Shown: positions 1-9,097, counted from the stretch's first letter. The stretch: DNA of 64,000 nucleotides from Caldatribacterium sp051549785 (GCF_051549785.1 NZ_CP189974.1:248001-312000); one strand, 5' to 3'. A program made the numbers and translations. Notes: generated from the letters alone by a model not told the origin.

Positions 1-755
1 GCAAGGGTGCAGAGCTTTTCATGCCAGGGGAAGACAAAATCCTCGAGGTCTTTTGGAGAGAGGAAGGTGGCGCTTCTAAACCCCCAATCGTCCCCCTGGA
101 AGATGCCCCCCACGATGTCGAGGTCAACGAGCTGCCGGTAGAAGGAAAGGGTGACCTCCCCCACCCGGTCAAAGACCGCCTGAACGAGAGGCCGGTTTTC
201 ATGGAGGAGGACGGCAAGGCCTTCAAAGCCAAGGAGGATTTCGCTCACCACCTCAAAGATTCCACTACAGGCGTTCAAAAGAAGCTTCATACCTTCAGGA
301 AGAAGGGATGACAGGAGTTCATAGGGAGAGTAATCGAAACCTGCCACATCAGGCCAGGGGTAGCGCTCGAAATCATCCCATGACCCAATCACCCCCGAGG
401 ACTCTTCAACCCACTCCCGCACCCCCCGGGAGAAGAGCGCAGTGTCTTCTCCTTTACGGGTCTTCCCCACAAAGCGAAGCCCCATCCCCGGCACATCCAC
501 GAAGATGCAGTAATCGTACCCCAGGCGTCTATAGAACTGGACAGACTGGCGGAGGAAAAGGGGCATGGTTTCGGGCGCAGGCGGCACAGGGGTTTCCCCA
601 AAGATCCTGCGGGTCACCTCGGCAATGACTTCTGGATCAACGAGGAGTTCGACAAAGTGGACCCGTCGGGGAGGCCTTTTCCGGGCCAGAACGGCGACAA
701 ACTCGGCAAAATCCGGGGTGAAACGGTCTTCAGCGATCCACTCGAGGACGCGCAT
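1..755 (-). CDS. URO-D-like methyltransferase family protein (3' end outside window)
   Basis: The reading frame begins at an ATG directly after the TAA of the upstream YjbQ-family gene and runs off the left edge, giving about 251 residues. The translation has features of the uroporphyrinogen decarboxylase (URO-D) / MtaA-like superfamily: an N-terminal helical part followed by a barrel segment with 'GGIFQGDDWGF' and 'LSPKDLEDFVFPWHEKL', the position where family members have a conserved Asp near the substrate pocket. Bacterial paralogs of this kind are often corrinoid-linked methyltransferases or of unknown function rather than haem enzymes. It is the last visible gene of the mre11-rad50-nurA-herA-yjbQ operon. 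The substrate cannot be told, and the C-terminus is not visible. Confidence 0.72.
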   Translation of the reverse strand, partial: MRVLEWIAEDRFTPDFAEFVAVLARKRPPRRVHFVELLVDPEVIAEVTRRIFGETPVPPAPETMPLFLRQSVQFYRRLGYDYCIFVDVPGMGLRFVGKTRKGEDTALFSRGVREWVEESSGVIGSWDDFERYPWPDVAGFDYSPYELLSSLLPEGMKLLLNACSGIFEVVSEILLGFEGLAVLLHENRPLVQAVFDRVGEVTLSFYRQLVDLDIVGGIFQGDDWGFRSATFLSPKDLEDFVFPWHEKLCTL

Positions 756-1151
756 TTACTCCCCCACAACCTGGACCCAGACCCGACGTGTCCTCGGCCC
801 ATCGAATTCGCAGAGGAAAATCCCCTGCCAGGTCCCAAGAAGGAGCTTCCCATCTTCAAAGAGGACGCTCACCGACGGCCCCACAATGGAGGCCTTCACG
901 TGGGCTGGGGAATTCCCTTCCCCGTGCTCATAGGGGAGGTTCTCGGGAACGGCATGGCGGAGCCCCCGGAGGATGTCAAGGACCACATCCGGGTCGGCGC
1001 TCTCGTTGATCGTGACTCCTGCGGTCGTGTGGGGAATGTACACCGCACAGATTCCCCGCATTTTCCCCGATTCCTGAATCGCCTGGCGGACAAAGGAGGT
1101 GATGTTCACGAGTTCCTCTTTCCTCCGTGTCGCTACCGTGAACTCACGCAT
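756..1151 (-). CDS. YjbQ/UPF0047 family protein
   Basis: This 131-residue protein is full length for the UPF0047 (YjbQ) family. It carries the family hallmarks 'PHTTAGVTINE', 'YEHGEGN', 'HVKASIVGPS' and the signature 'GTWQGIFLCEFDGPR'. Family members form trimers, and E. coli YjbQ has been reported to have thiamine-phosphate-synthase-like activity, but the physiological role is uncertain. It starts 11 bp after the herA stop and its stop abuts the start of the URO-D-like gene, so it is co-transcribed with the DNA repair genes. A second, divergent family member lies at 48652-49047. Confidence 0.88.
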   Translation of the reverse strand: MREFTVATRRKEELVNITSFVRQAIQESGKMRGICAVYIPHTTAGVTINESADPDVVLDILRGLRHAVPENLPYEHGEGNSPAHVKASIVGPSVSVLFEDGKLLLGTWQGIFLCEFDGPRTRRVWVQVVGE

Positions 1152-1162
1152 GGTTCCACCCC

Positions 1163-3118
1163 CTACTCGAAGAGCTTTCGGAACTCTTCCTCGGAAAGGG
1201 AGACGACACCTTCGCCATATCGCAACAATCGTTTCTCCTCAGAAGTTGCCCAGGGTGTGAGGGGGAAGCGGACGGTGAGGGGAAGGCGGAAAAAGGGCTG
1301 GTCCACGATGACCTCCCCGGGGAGCAGCGCCGCCGCCTTCTCCCGCAGGATGCCCTGAAGGTGTGCGTACTCTGCCTTGCTGAGTTCGGCGTACTTTTGT
1401 CTTCCCACCACCGTCGTTGCCGCCTGGGTCACCACGCGGTAATCCACCTGAGAGGCAGTCTGCTCTGCCCCGATGAGGACAATCCGGAAGGACCGACCCC
1501 GTTCAGCCACGTCCCGGAAAATCTGCCCGAGGGGCCCACCACCCTCCCGGGGAGCGTACTTGTTGAGTTCATCAAGGTAAATGAAGACCGGTTCTTTCAG
1601 GAGATCCTGCTCTTTTGCCCAGAGAATTTCCCGAAGCACCGCCCCTACAACAAAAGCCTGCCCCCGGGAAGAGAGCTTGGCGATGTCCACCACCGTCACC
1701 CCTGCAGGACGGTTCCAGGGTAGGATATACTCGGGAACAGGGGGATGGTGGAAGACGACGGTACGGGAGGGAAGGATGCTCCGCCACAGCCTGTCAAGGC
1801 CGCTCCGCTCCGCCAGACGTAACCTCCGGGAAATGGCAAGGACCGTTTTGTCTTCAATCTTCTCGCTCCCAAGAGCCGTCGCCAGCGCCCTGGCCCCCTT
1901 CTCTCCCTCCTCAGTATACCCATGGAGGAGCTCGATGAGGTCCTTCAGAGAATTCGGAAGCCCGAATCTCTGAAGCATCCACTTTGGGTCCTGGCCGCAC
2001 ACCGCAAGGTACAGCCGCACCAGTGTCCGGTCATCGAGCCCTTCGCAGGAGAAGCGGATGTTCTCCTCAAGGTACGGAGTATCCTGCGAGAAGAGCTCTG
2101 CCCTGGCTTCCCTGACAAGACATGTGTACTGGTCATAGAGGAATTCCTCGATCACCGAGACCGCCAGGGCGAAATTCGGATTCCTCTCGAGCTCCTCTGG
2201 GTCAAAGAAGAGCGGCAGGAGGTGGAGCTCGGCAATGTCGAGGATGTCCCATCCGTAGACGCTCACCCGGTCACGGGAGTGACGGATGTCGGGTCGGCCG
2301 TCTTTCCTTGGAGGGACAGCCACAGTGACACTCTCAAAGGGCCGGGCGTCCACACCGAAGCGCCGGAACATGTCCTCCCAGAGCTGGGCTGCTCTTGAAC
2401 CCTTCGCCTCCTCCCATTCGCTATTCCAGTGGTCAAGAAACAGGAGACTTTCTCCCTTCACGTTGAAGACGATAGCCCGGCTATCCCGCAAGAATGTGGC
2501 CACATCCCCTGAGAGAAAGCACTCCGGGGCGCGAGGGTAGTTGAGCATCATCCAGAGGAGGAAGGTGGCGTAGGAGGTTTTTGCCGCCACACCTGACTGG
2601 CCGCTGACGTTCACATGGGCCCCGTTGTCCCCAAGGAGGTACCGCACATCGAGGTACGCCACCTCGTTATTCGAGAGCACTCCACAGGGAAGGGCCCGCT
2701 TTGCCCGTTTCACCTCGTCAAACCCCAGCGCCACATCGGTCTCCTCAGGGGGGACGAGGAAAACCCTCTCCCCCACGGGTGGAGGGACAAGAGGGGGAAC
2801 GGTTACGAAGCTCTCTCCTTCCTTTTTCAGGGTTCTCGTCACCACCACCTGTCCAAGGTAAATCGTCACCCCACTGTACCGTCCCTCGGCACAGGCCTCC
2901 TCCTGGTATCCTGTGGTGACCGTCCCGTCCCAGGAGGCCACCACCTCGTTCACTACTCCGTACAGCCGAAAGGTTTCCTCCCCCCAGGAGAAGTCCACCC
3001 GTACAATCGCCTCAAGACGAATCCCAGAAGCAAAAGCGGGACGCATCCGCACCCAGAAGGTGTAGGGAGTGACTTCCCGCAATCCTGTGACGGTACCAAG
3101 CTCTTCCAATGTCTCCAC
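1163..3118 (-). CDS. herA: HerA-like DNA translocase/helicase ATPase
   Basis: Hexameric HerA/FtsK-superfamily ATPase that pairs with NurA to unwind and resect DNA ends. I place the start at GTG 3118, just after the nurA TGA, with GAGGAG a few bases upstream. The open frame extends to 3526, but that extension is only nurA read in another frame. The result is 651 residues. An N-terminal beta-rich HAS-barrel-like part is followed by Walker A 'GQSGVAAKT' (about residue 172), Walker B 'FIYLDELNKYAP' (about residue 512) and a nearby 'ERGRSFRIVLIGAEQ' stretch typical of HerA. The P-loop is unusual (GQSGVAAKT rather than GxTGSGKS). Position directly after nurA supports the assignment. Confidence 0.85.
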   Translation of the reverse strand: METLEELGTVTGLREVTPYTFWVRMRPAFASGIRLEAIVRVDFSWGEETFRLYGVVNEVVASWDGTVTTGYQEEACAEGRYSGVTIYLGQVVVTRTLKKEGESFVTVPPLVPPPVGERVFLVPPEETDVALGFDEVKRAKRALPCGVLSNNEVAYLDVRYLLGDNGAHVNVSGQSGVAAKTSYATFLLWMMLNYPRAPECFLSGDVATFLRDSRAIVFNVKGESLLFLDHWNSEWEEAKGSRAAQLWEDMFRRFGVDARPFESVTVAVPPRKDGRPDIRHSRDRVSVYGWDILDIAELHLLPLFFDPEELERNPNFALAVSVIEEFLYDQYTCLVREARAELFSQDTPYLEENIRFSCEGLDDRTLVRLYLAVCGQDPKWMLQRFGLPNSLKDLIELLHGYTEEGEKGARALATALGSEKIEDKTVLAISRRLRLAERSGLDRLWRSILPSRTVVFHHPPVPEYILPWNRPAGVTVVDIAKLSSRGQAFVVGAVLREILWAKEQDLLKEPVFIYLDELNKYAPREGGGPLGQIFRDVAERGRSFRIVLIGAEQTASQVDYRVVTQAATTVVGRQKYAELSKAEYAHLQGILREKAAALLPGEVIVDQPFFRLPLTVRFPLTPWATSEEKRLLRYGEGVVSLSEEEFRKLFE

Positions 3119-3119
3119 C

Positions 3120-4208
3120 TCACTCCTCAAGGCGCTCCCGCACCGGCGAGAGGTTTTTCTCCCAGAGTACCCGCTGCACGAGTTCCCGCACAAACCCCGA
3201 GGGGGCAAAGTGCTGGGCCAGACGTTCCTCAAGGGCGATGATTGGGAAGAGGTTTTCCGGAAGCCTCCGCCAGGGGTAATCCCCCGTGAGCTCAGGCAAA
3301 ACCTGCGCCAGGCCGTCAAAGAGGCGGGTAATGTCAGGACGAAGGGCAGGGAACTGCTCCCCGGGAACCACAACCTCCAGGCGGACCAGGCCCTTCCAGG
3401 GGAAAGCAGGATCCTCCACCAGGCGGACGTAGGAGAACACCCGCAGGACGTCGGTACGGTCCTGATGCAAAAACCCCACGACAGCTGGGGTTCTGCGGCC
3501 CCGGGGGAGACGAAGAAGGGCCTCAAGCCATTCCCGGGGAAGGCGGAGTTCTTCCACCCCTTTCACGAGACCACAGGGGCCGACTCCGGGGATGAAGGTG
3601 GGGGGATCGATGAAGTGGATGGTGCCGTCTTTGACGACCGGGACACGCCGGTCAAGGAGCCGGCACACCTCTTCGCGCTCCAGGCGCTGCATGACGTTGA
3701 GGACGGCTTGCCGGGCAACCTCGGTATCGGCGAAAATTCTTGCTCCCCGCCGTGTCTCCTCAAGGCGGAAGACCATCCCCATCCCCAGGTCGATCTCCGG
3801 ATGTTCCACCAGCACCCGGAGGGCGAGCTCCTCTCCTGCTCCGAGAACCCGCGCAAAAGACGGAGGCGAGGAGGGGGAAAACCCAAAGGAGAGCCCTCTA
3901 CCCCTTTCCCACTGTACCCAGGAAGCAGCAACCTCAGCCAGAAGCAACACCGCAGTGCGATAGAGAACCCGCACATGGATGCGGGCCTTCCCATCCACAA
4001 AGCACACCCGGTCAAAAGCTGGAAACGAAAGATCCTCAGGGAATTCCCGCCATTCTTCGCTCTCCCAAAGGTCTCTGGGCGCAAGAGGGATGTCTTCGCC
4101 CACCTCGCGGTGGAAAAAGGCCTCGTCCTCCGTGTACCAGTGGTCCACCTGGGCAAAGCCACTCCGAAGCAATGCCCCTATGTCACGATGCTTTCGGTCT
4201 TCTTCCAC
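3120..4208 (-). CDS. nurA: NurA-family 5'-3' nuclease
   Basis: A 362-residue protein with the NurA domain layout. The first catalytic motif is 'CFVDGKARI' (about residue 70), where the Asp coordinates Mn2+. A second acidic motif lies in 'VPVVKDGTIHFI' (about residue 210), followed by a C-terminal HFAPSGFVREL-type segment. NurA forms a dimeric nuclease clamped onto the HerA hexamer for DNA end resection. The gene overlaps the end of rad50 by 31 bp and stops 1 bp before herA starts, so translation of the three is likely coupled. Identification rests on motif plus context; sequence conservation in NurA is generally low. Confidence 0.8.
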   Translation of the reverse strand: MEEDRKHRDIGALLRSGFAQVDHWYTEDEAFFHREVGEDIPLAPRDLWESEEWREFPEDLSFPAFDRVCFVDGKARIHVRVLYRTAVLLLAEVAASWVQWERGRGLSFGFSPSSPPSFARVLGAGEELALRVLVEHPEIDLGMGMVFRLEETRRGARIFADTEVARQAVLNVMQRLEREEVCRLLDRRVPVVKDGTIHFIDPPTFIPGVGPCGLVKGVEELRLPREWLEALLRLPRGRRTPAVVGFLHQDRTDVLRVFSYVRLVEDPAFPWKGLVRLEVVVPGEQFPALRPDITRLFDGLAQVLPELTGDYPWRRLPENLFPIIALEERLAQHFAPSGFVRELVQRVLWEKNLSPVRERLEE

Positions 4209-7200
4209 CGCACCGCCCCCTCTCTGACCTCAAGCTGCACCGGGAAGTACCCGGCAAAATCCGGATCGTGGGTCACCACCCCCACCATTTTCCCCTCCCG
4301 GCTTAAGCGGAAAATGGCATCAGCCACGAGATCAAGGTGTTCCCGGTCAAGGGACGAGAACCCCTCATCGATGAAGAGGCACTCCGTTCTGCGGGCGTAA
4401 CTTTTCTCGAGCTTGAGACTCGAAAGTGCCAAAGCCAGAGCCAGAGCAATCAGGGTCTTTTCCCCGCCTGAACACTCCTCCGGCAAGCGCTCTCCTCCGC
4501 CGAACTTTCGGTCAAGAACCGCAAGGTCCGCCATGCCTCTACGCATCTGCATCCGCAGTGCATATCGCTCCCCTGAGAGTTTCCGGAGAATCCGGGAACC
4601 CTCCTCTTCGAGGCGGGCGAAAAAGAGCCGGAGCAGGTAGTTCTTGAACCCGCCCACCTCAAGCGCCTGCTGCAAATCCACATGAACCCGGTACTCCCTC
4701 AGTCTCTGGCCCACCGTCTCGCGGAGTTCTTTCCACTCTCTCTGCTTCTCTTCGTTCTGCCGGAGCCTCTCCCGAACCTCTCCGAGGCGTTTGTGGAGGA
4801 AAGACACCCGCTCCTCAAGGTCCTGAGCTTCCTTCTGCCACCGGGCAAATGTCTCTTCAAATTCGTTCTCAGCAAGGCCGAGTCCAGCAAAAAGCTTTTC
4901 TTTCTCCTTCCGCTGCTCTGCTATTCGCTTTTCCAGTCCTTCAAGCTCCCCCTCCAGGCGATGGAGCACCTCCCGCCAGTTCCCCCGTTCTCTATCCCGC
5001 AACCGGCAGTACGTGGTCTCATCCCACCCTCGCTTCTTGAGCTCTCCAAGAAAGGCCTGCCGGAGGCGCTCCTCTTCCTGACCCAGGGAGTGCTGGTCCT
5101 GCAGAAGCTGCAAAAGACGTTCCTTCAGCCGGTTTCTATCGCCCTCAAGAAGCGCGATGTGCTCTCTTTTGGCCCTGATTGCCGCTCCAAGGCGCACAAC
5201 CTCCTGCCCGGCTTTCTGAAGCCTCCTTTTGAGGTCCTCGGCAAAGGCGAAAAAGGCCTCCTCAGGCACCCCACTCTCAGTAACCCCCCATAACGCACAG
5301 TACTCCCCAAGGAGCGCTCGCTGTCGCTTAAGCTCTGCTTGCAGTGCTTCCAAGGTGGCGGTTATGCTCTCAAGACGCTGCATCTCCTCTTGCAACCGCT
5401 CTTCAAGCGAGGCAATCCGCCCCTCAAGGGCAACCAGGTCCTTCTGGAACGCTTCTGCTTCCTTCCGCAGAGCTTCCCTGGCCTTCTCCTGGGACCTCAC
5501 CCACTCGCGGAAACGGGAAAGGTTCAGCACATCCTGCTCGGGGTACCCGCAGCTCTCGAGACTCTCTCTGATGCGCCGATGCAGCTTTTGCAGCTCTCGA
5601 CCGAGAATCTCCTCCCTCTTCCCCACTTCCTCAAGGTCCCTGAGGGCTCTTTCCTCCTCTTCTCGGAGCTCCGCAATGCTCCGGAGGAGGTGTTCCCTCT
5701 GCGACGCAAGGCGGGTGAGGCGCTCATGGAATTCCCGGTACTCCTCCTCAAGCGCAAGGATATCCACCCGCACCCTCTCCCCTTCCGGGAACGGCACCGC
5801 GCTCCCGCACACCGGGCATACCCCGTGGCGACGCCACTCCTCCTCAAGTTCCCCAACCACAAAGGCCTTGACCCCAAAGCGGTACTTCGCCTCACGGTCC
5901 TTTCTCTGGGCTTCAAGTTCCCGCAAAGAAGCCTCGAGCGTCTCTTGCTCCTTCAAAAGGCCAAGCAATTTCTCCTTTTGCCTGGCAAGCTCTCCCTCAA
6001 TCCTCCGTCGCTCCCCTTCAGCCTGTTTCAGCTCCTGGTGTTTCTCCTGCGCTTCAGGGACAAGGATGTCGAGAATCCGAGTTGCCTCCTCGATCTTTCC
6101 CCAGGCGCTCTCCACCCTGGCAAGACAGGCTTCCCGTTCTTTGAGCGCTGCCACTTTCCTCTCCCGTTCTCTCAAAAGGTCTTCGTGTTCCCTCCCAAGC
6201 TCCTGGAGTCTTGTCCTGAGTTTCTGCCCTTCCCTCTCCCAGAATACGCACTCCTCTCTGCGCCTCCGGATATCCTCAAAAAGGGGCTGCCCCTGCTTTT
6301 CAACCTCCTGGACAAGACGCTCAAGCCTCTCCTGTTCCTCCCTCCAGTGCTTCTCCTCCCTGAGGAGCTCTTCTAGGGACTTTTTGGCCGAAAGAAGGTC
6401 CTCTTCGGTTTTCCTGAGGTCTTCCCCAGTCCTCGCCACTTCCTGATTCACCCGCTCAAGGAGCTCTGCCTTTGCCCTCCAGGGACTCTCAAAGGCCTCG
6501 CAGAGGCGGTGAGCCAGCTCAATATCATCGTCCTCCTGAATTTTCGGTCGCACCTCCTCGCAGCGCTCGCGGAGGACAGAAAGCTGCTCTTCGTTTTCCC
6601 GGAGCTTTCGGAGGATTTCCCCAAGCTGCCTCATCTTCTCCAGGCACTCTTGCAGGTTCTGACGCCGGGACCTGGCACTCTCGAGTTCCTGCTCGATGTT
6701 TCCTACCTCTTCCCGGAGTCGGACCTCTTCTCCGGGAAGGTCCTCGGCTTCAAGCAGGCGAAGCCTTTCCTGGTGAGACCCGAGTTCCCCCTCGAGAGTC
6801 TTCATCTTGCCCCGAACCTGCTCGCGGATTCTGTCGAGGATGTCAAGGCCAAAGAGGCTACTCAGGATCCTGAAGCGGTCCGCCGAAGACGCCTCAACAA
6901 AGGCCAGGGTTTCTCCCTGGGGAAGGAACACAGAGGACCGGAAGGTCAGGGCATCACAGCCGAGGAGCTCCTCAATGCGCTGGTTGACCCCCTGCTCCCC
7001 AGAGGCCACCGGCTTCCACCGTTCCCTCTCGTACTGCTCGAGGTAGGCCACGCCCCCCTGCTTTGCCGAGTACTCCCGGGTAACCCGGAACCGCTTCTCT
7101 CCAAGGAGGAACTCAAGCTGCACCCGTAAGGCTTTGTCGGGACTCCCCCGGTAAATGAGCTCCTTTTTCCCTCGCTCAGAACGAATCCCCCGACCATACA

Positions 7201-7339
7201 GGGCAAAGTACATCGCCTCAAGGAGCGATGACTTTCCCGCTCCGTTGGGACCCACAATGACAAAGAGGTCCGAGGCAAACTCAAGCTCTGCGCGCTCAAG
7301 CCCCAGAAAACGCTCAACCCGAAGACGCAGTGGCCTCAT
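4178..7339 (-). CDS. sbcC: Rad50/SbcC-type SMC-like ATPase
   Basis: A 1053-residue Rad50/SbcC protein, the ATPase of the Mre11-Rad50 complex that senses and processes DNA double-strand ends. The N-terminal Walker A is 'GPNGAGKSS' (about residue 35). Two long Glu/Arg-rich coiled-coil arms flank a zinc hook 'CPVC' (about residue 507). The C-terminal half has the ABC signature 'CSGGEKT' (about residue 953) and Walker B 'CLFIDEGFSSLD'. It overlaps the mre11 stop by 4 bp (ATGA) and nurA by 31 bp. Length and architecture match SbcC/Rad50 proteins. Confidence 0.95.
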   Translation of the reverse strand: MRPLRLRVERFLGLERAELEFASDLFVIVGPNGAGKSSLLEAMYFALYGRGIRSERGKKELIYRGSPDKALRVQLEFLLGEKRFRVTREYSAKQGGVAYLEQYERERWKPVASGEQGVNQRIEELLGCDALTFRSSVFLPQGETLAFVEASSADRFRILSSLFGLDILDRIREQVRGKMKTLEGELGSHQERLRLLEAEDLPGEEVRLREEVGNIEQELESARSRRQNLQECLEKMRQLGEILRKLRENEEQLSVLRERCEEVRPKIQEDDDIELAHRLCEAFESPWRAKAELLERVNQEVARTGEDLRKTEEDLLSAKKSLEELLREEKHWREEQERLERLVQEVEKQGQPLFEDIRRRREECVFWEREGQKLRTRLQELGREHEDLLRERERKVAALKEREACLARVESAWGKIEEATRILDILVPEAQEKHQELKQAEGERRRIEGELARQKEKLLGLLKEQETLEASLRELEAQRKDREAKYRFGVKAFVVGELEEEWRRHGVCPVCGSAVPFPEGERVRVDILALEEEYREFHERLTRLASQREHLLRSIAELREEEERALRDLEEVGKREEILGRELQKLHRRIRESLESCGYPEQDVLNLSRFREWVRSQEKAREALRKEAEAFQKDLVALEGRIASLEERLQEEMQRLESITATLEALQAELKRQRALLGEYCALWGVTESGVPEEAFFAFAEDLKRRLQKAGQEVVRLGAAIRAKREHIALLEGDRNRLKERLLQLLQDQHSLGQEEERLRQAFLGELKKRGWDETTYCRLRDRERGNWREVLHRLEGELEGLEKRIAEQRKEKEKLFAGLGLAENEFEETFARWQKEAQDLEERVSFLHKRLGEVRERLRQNEEKQREWKELRETVGQRLREYRVHVDLQQALEVGGFKNYLLRLFFARLEEEGSRILRKLSGERYALRMQMRRGMADLAVLDRKFGGGERLPEECSGGEKTLIALALALALSSLKLEKSYARRTECLFIDEGFSSLDREHLDLVADAIFRLSREGKMVGVVTHDPDFAGYFPVQLEVREGAVRWKKTESIVT

Positions 7340-8487
7340 TCTCGATCTTCCTCAAAAGCCCTGTGGTAGTACACTTCAAAAAGCCGCACCACGTCCTCCG
7401 AAAGCCCCTCCTCCTCAGCAAACCGGGCGAAAAGCTCCGGTAGCGCCGCTATATCGAACGGGGCCTGTTCGCTTTCTTGATGATCCTCCTCATCCCAGAC
7501 CGCCTCAACCACCACCACCTCGAAGCGTTCTCCCCGGAGCCGAACGAGTTCCGTGAACCACTCAGGAGAAAGCATCTCTCCTGGAATCCGGAGCCGCACA
7601 TAGTTCCGCCGGCCGTTGCGCAGCCGCTCCTCTATGAGGCGGCGAACCTCCAAAACCCCAAGGGGCCTTTCAAGGTCTATGCTCAGAAGGGCAGAGCTTT
7701 CAAAGAACACCGGATGAATCCTGGGTCTTTCCCCAAAAACGAGCTCCACCAGTACAAAGCCGCCTTTCTGGTCGGGGTTTTTGAAGTTCTCCGGGACGAG
7801 GGACGAGGGGTAACAGAGGGGGAAGGGCGTCTCGAGAACCGTGTACCCGTGGAGATGCCCCAGGGCACCGTAGGAGAAACCGTGGGGGAAATCGGCCTTT
7901 TTGAGGAAGACCTCCCGGGAAGCGTTGGCCTCAGCGTAGAAGGCTAGCTCCTCCACCGTCAGATGACCGAGAAGAACATGGAAATGGCGGGGATTGAACG
8001 AGTGCTTCCACTCCTCCATGGTGCGCCGAAGGCGGTCCCTCACCATGGCCTGAACCGTTTCCCCGGGGTGGTCAGCAAGGAACCTCGAGAGCGGCAGATA
8101 GGGGATCGGGAAAATGGTTACCCCAAGCTCCGGAAAACTCCGCGGCTCCATATCCCGGATGACTGTGATGCTTTTGGGGAACATCCGCCGCAGGGCTTCC
8201 ACAGCGTACCAGTCATGGTTCCCGATGAGCCACACGAAAGGAGCGACCTCCGCAAGTTCCACGACGACCTCGGCGGCAAGCTGAATGGCCTCCCTGGGGG
8301 GATGGTAGTACTGGTGGAAGAGGTCCCCGGCATGGAGCACAAGGTCAACCCGTTCGTCTTTTGCCACCTGAATGAGCTTTTCAAGGCATTCCCGCTGTTC
8401 CTCCAGGCGGTCGATCTCCCGGTGACTCTTCCAGGAAACAAGTCCAAGGTGCCAGTCAGCAGTATGGAGTACTTTGAGCGGTCGCAT
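7336..8487 (-). CDS. sbcD: Mre11/SbcD-type DNA nuclease
   Basis: A calcineurin-like metallophosphoesterase nuclease, partner of Rad50/SbcC. I start it at ATG 8487, which gives 'MRPLKVLHTADWHLG' and 383 residues. An in-frame start at 8571 would add 28 residues that do not resemble the family. Phosphodiesterase motifs are present in order: 'DWHLG', 'HAGDLFH', 'IGNHDW' and 'LLGHLTVEE', followed by a C-terminal capping domain. It is the first gene of the minus-strand operon. A possible -10 (TACAAT, positions 8505-8510) lies 18 bp upstream of the ATG, without a clear -35. Expression diverges from the marR promoter. Confidence 0.94.
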   Translation of the reverse strand: MRPLKVLHTADWHLGLVSWKSHREIDRLEEQRECLEKLIQVAKDERVDLVLHAGDLFHQYYHPPREAIQLAAEVVVELAEVAPFVWLIGNHDWYAVEALRRMFPKSITVIRDMEPRSFPELGVTIFPIPYLPLSRFLADHPGETVQAMVRDRLRRTMEEWKHSFNPRHFHVLLGHLTVEELAFYAEANASREVFLKKADFPHGFSYGALGHLHGYTVLETPFPLCYPSSLVPENFKNPDQKGGFVLVELVFGERPRIHPVFFESSALLSIDLERPLGVLEVRRLIEERLRNGRRNYVRLRIPGEMLSPEWFTELVRLRGERFEVVVVEAVWDEEDHQESEQAPFDIAALPELFARFAEEEGLSEDVVRLFEVYYHRAFEEDRE

Positions 8488-8572
8488 TGCTGTTCCCCGG
8501 AAATATTGTAGCATAATCCTCCCCAGGCACTCTTCAGGATATGCGGCAAACCCAAAGACCCAAGAGCACAAA

Positions 8573-8618
8573 TTGACACCCTGCAGGGCCGATGGTATTA
8601 TCTTTTTAGACGTCTAAA
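8573..8618 (+). promoter_or_regulatory. marR promoter with overlapping palindromic operator
   Basis: TTGACA (8573-8578) and TATTAT (8596-8601) are separated by exactly 17 bp, a near-consensus sigma-70/SigA promoter. Immediately downstream, over the predicted start site, is the perfect 14-bp palindrome TTTAGACGTCTAAA (8605-8618). This is the expected size and place for a MarR-family operator, so the encoded MarR protein probably represses its own operon and the exporter. The AAGGAGGA ribosome binding site follows at about 8622. Confidence 0.8.
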
Positions 8619-8637
8619 TAAAAAGGAGGAAGAACCG

Positions 8638-9084
8638 TTGAAGAACCAGGGAACATCGCTTCACGATGCTCTCCTCCAGGTCATTCGGTACCACTTCATT
8701 CGATACCACCACCTTCTTGGAACTATTGGGCTCTACAGAGGGCAACCACCTGTTCTTGGCATGCTCTGGGAAAAGGATGGACGAACACAGAAAGAAATCG
8801 CCGAAGCCCTGGGCCTCCGTCCTCCCACGGTCACTGTTATACTCCGGCGCATGGAGAGAAACGGGCTGGTGCGGCGGGAAACTGATCCAAAGGACCTGAG
8901 AGCTGTGCGAGTGTACCTTACCGAGCGCGGGAGAAACCTGCAAAAGGAGGTCGAAAGGATTCACCGTGTCCTCGAAAAGGAATGCTTCTTCGGGTTTACC
9001 CAGAAAGAACGACGGCGCCTCCACGAGTTCCTCATCCGTATTCGGGAGAACCTGGAAAAAGCCACGGGAAAGCACCATACTTAG
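8638..9084 (+). CDS. MarR family transcriptional regulator
   Basis: A 148-residue winged-helix regulator with a TTG start preceded by AAGGAGGA at good spacing. The DNA-binding part is visible as 'RTQKEIAEALGLRPPTVTVILRRMERNGLVRRE' (split here as helix-turn-helix 'KEIAEALGLRPPTVTVIL' plus the wing region with 'DPKDLRAVRVYLTERG'), both typical of MarR. Dimerisation helices are at both ends. It is the first gene of an operon with a heterodimeric ABC exporter, a common arrangement for drug- or metabolite-responsive efflux. Autoregulation through the palindrome at 8605-8618 is likely; the ligand is unknown. Confidence 0.92.
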   Translation: MKNQGTSLHDALLQVIRYHFIRYHHLLGTIGLYRGQPPVLGMLWEKDGRTQKEIAEALGLRPPTVTVILRRMERNGLVRRETDPKDLRAVRVYLTERGRNLQKEVERIHRVLEKECFFGFTQKERRRLHEFLIRIRENLEKATGKHHT

Positions 9085-9097
9085 AGGAGGGAGACCG

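Noticed and set aside
3119..3526. Upstream extension of the herA reading frame to 3526
   Set aside because: The extra ~135 residues lie fully inside nurA in another frame, have the composition of an out-of-frame reading, and a GTG with a good site exists at 3118.
5229..6446. Long plus-strand open frame (405 codons) antisense to rad50
   Set aside because: The product is almost only Ser, Arg, Leu and Pro, the shadow expected opposite Glu/Arg-rich coiled-coil codons; no ribosome binding site.
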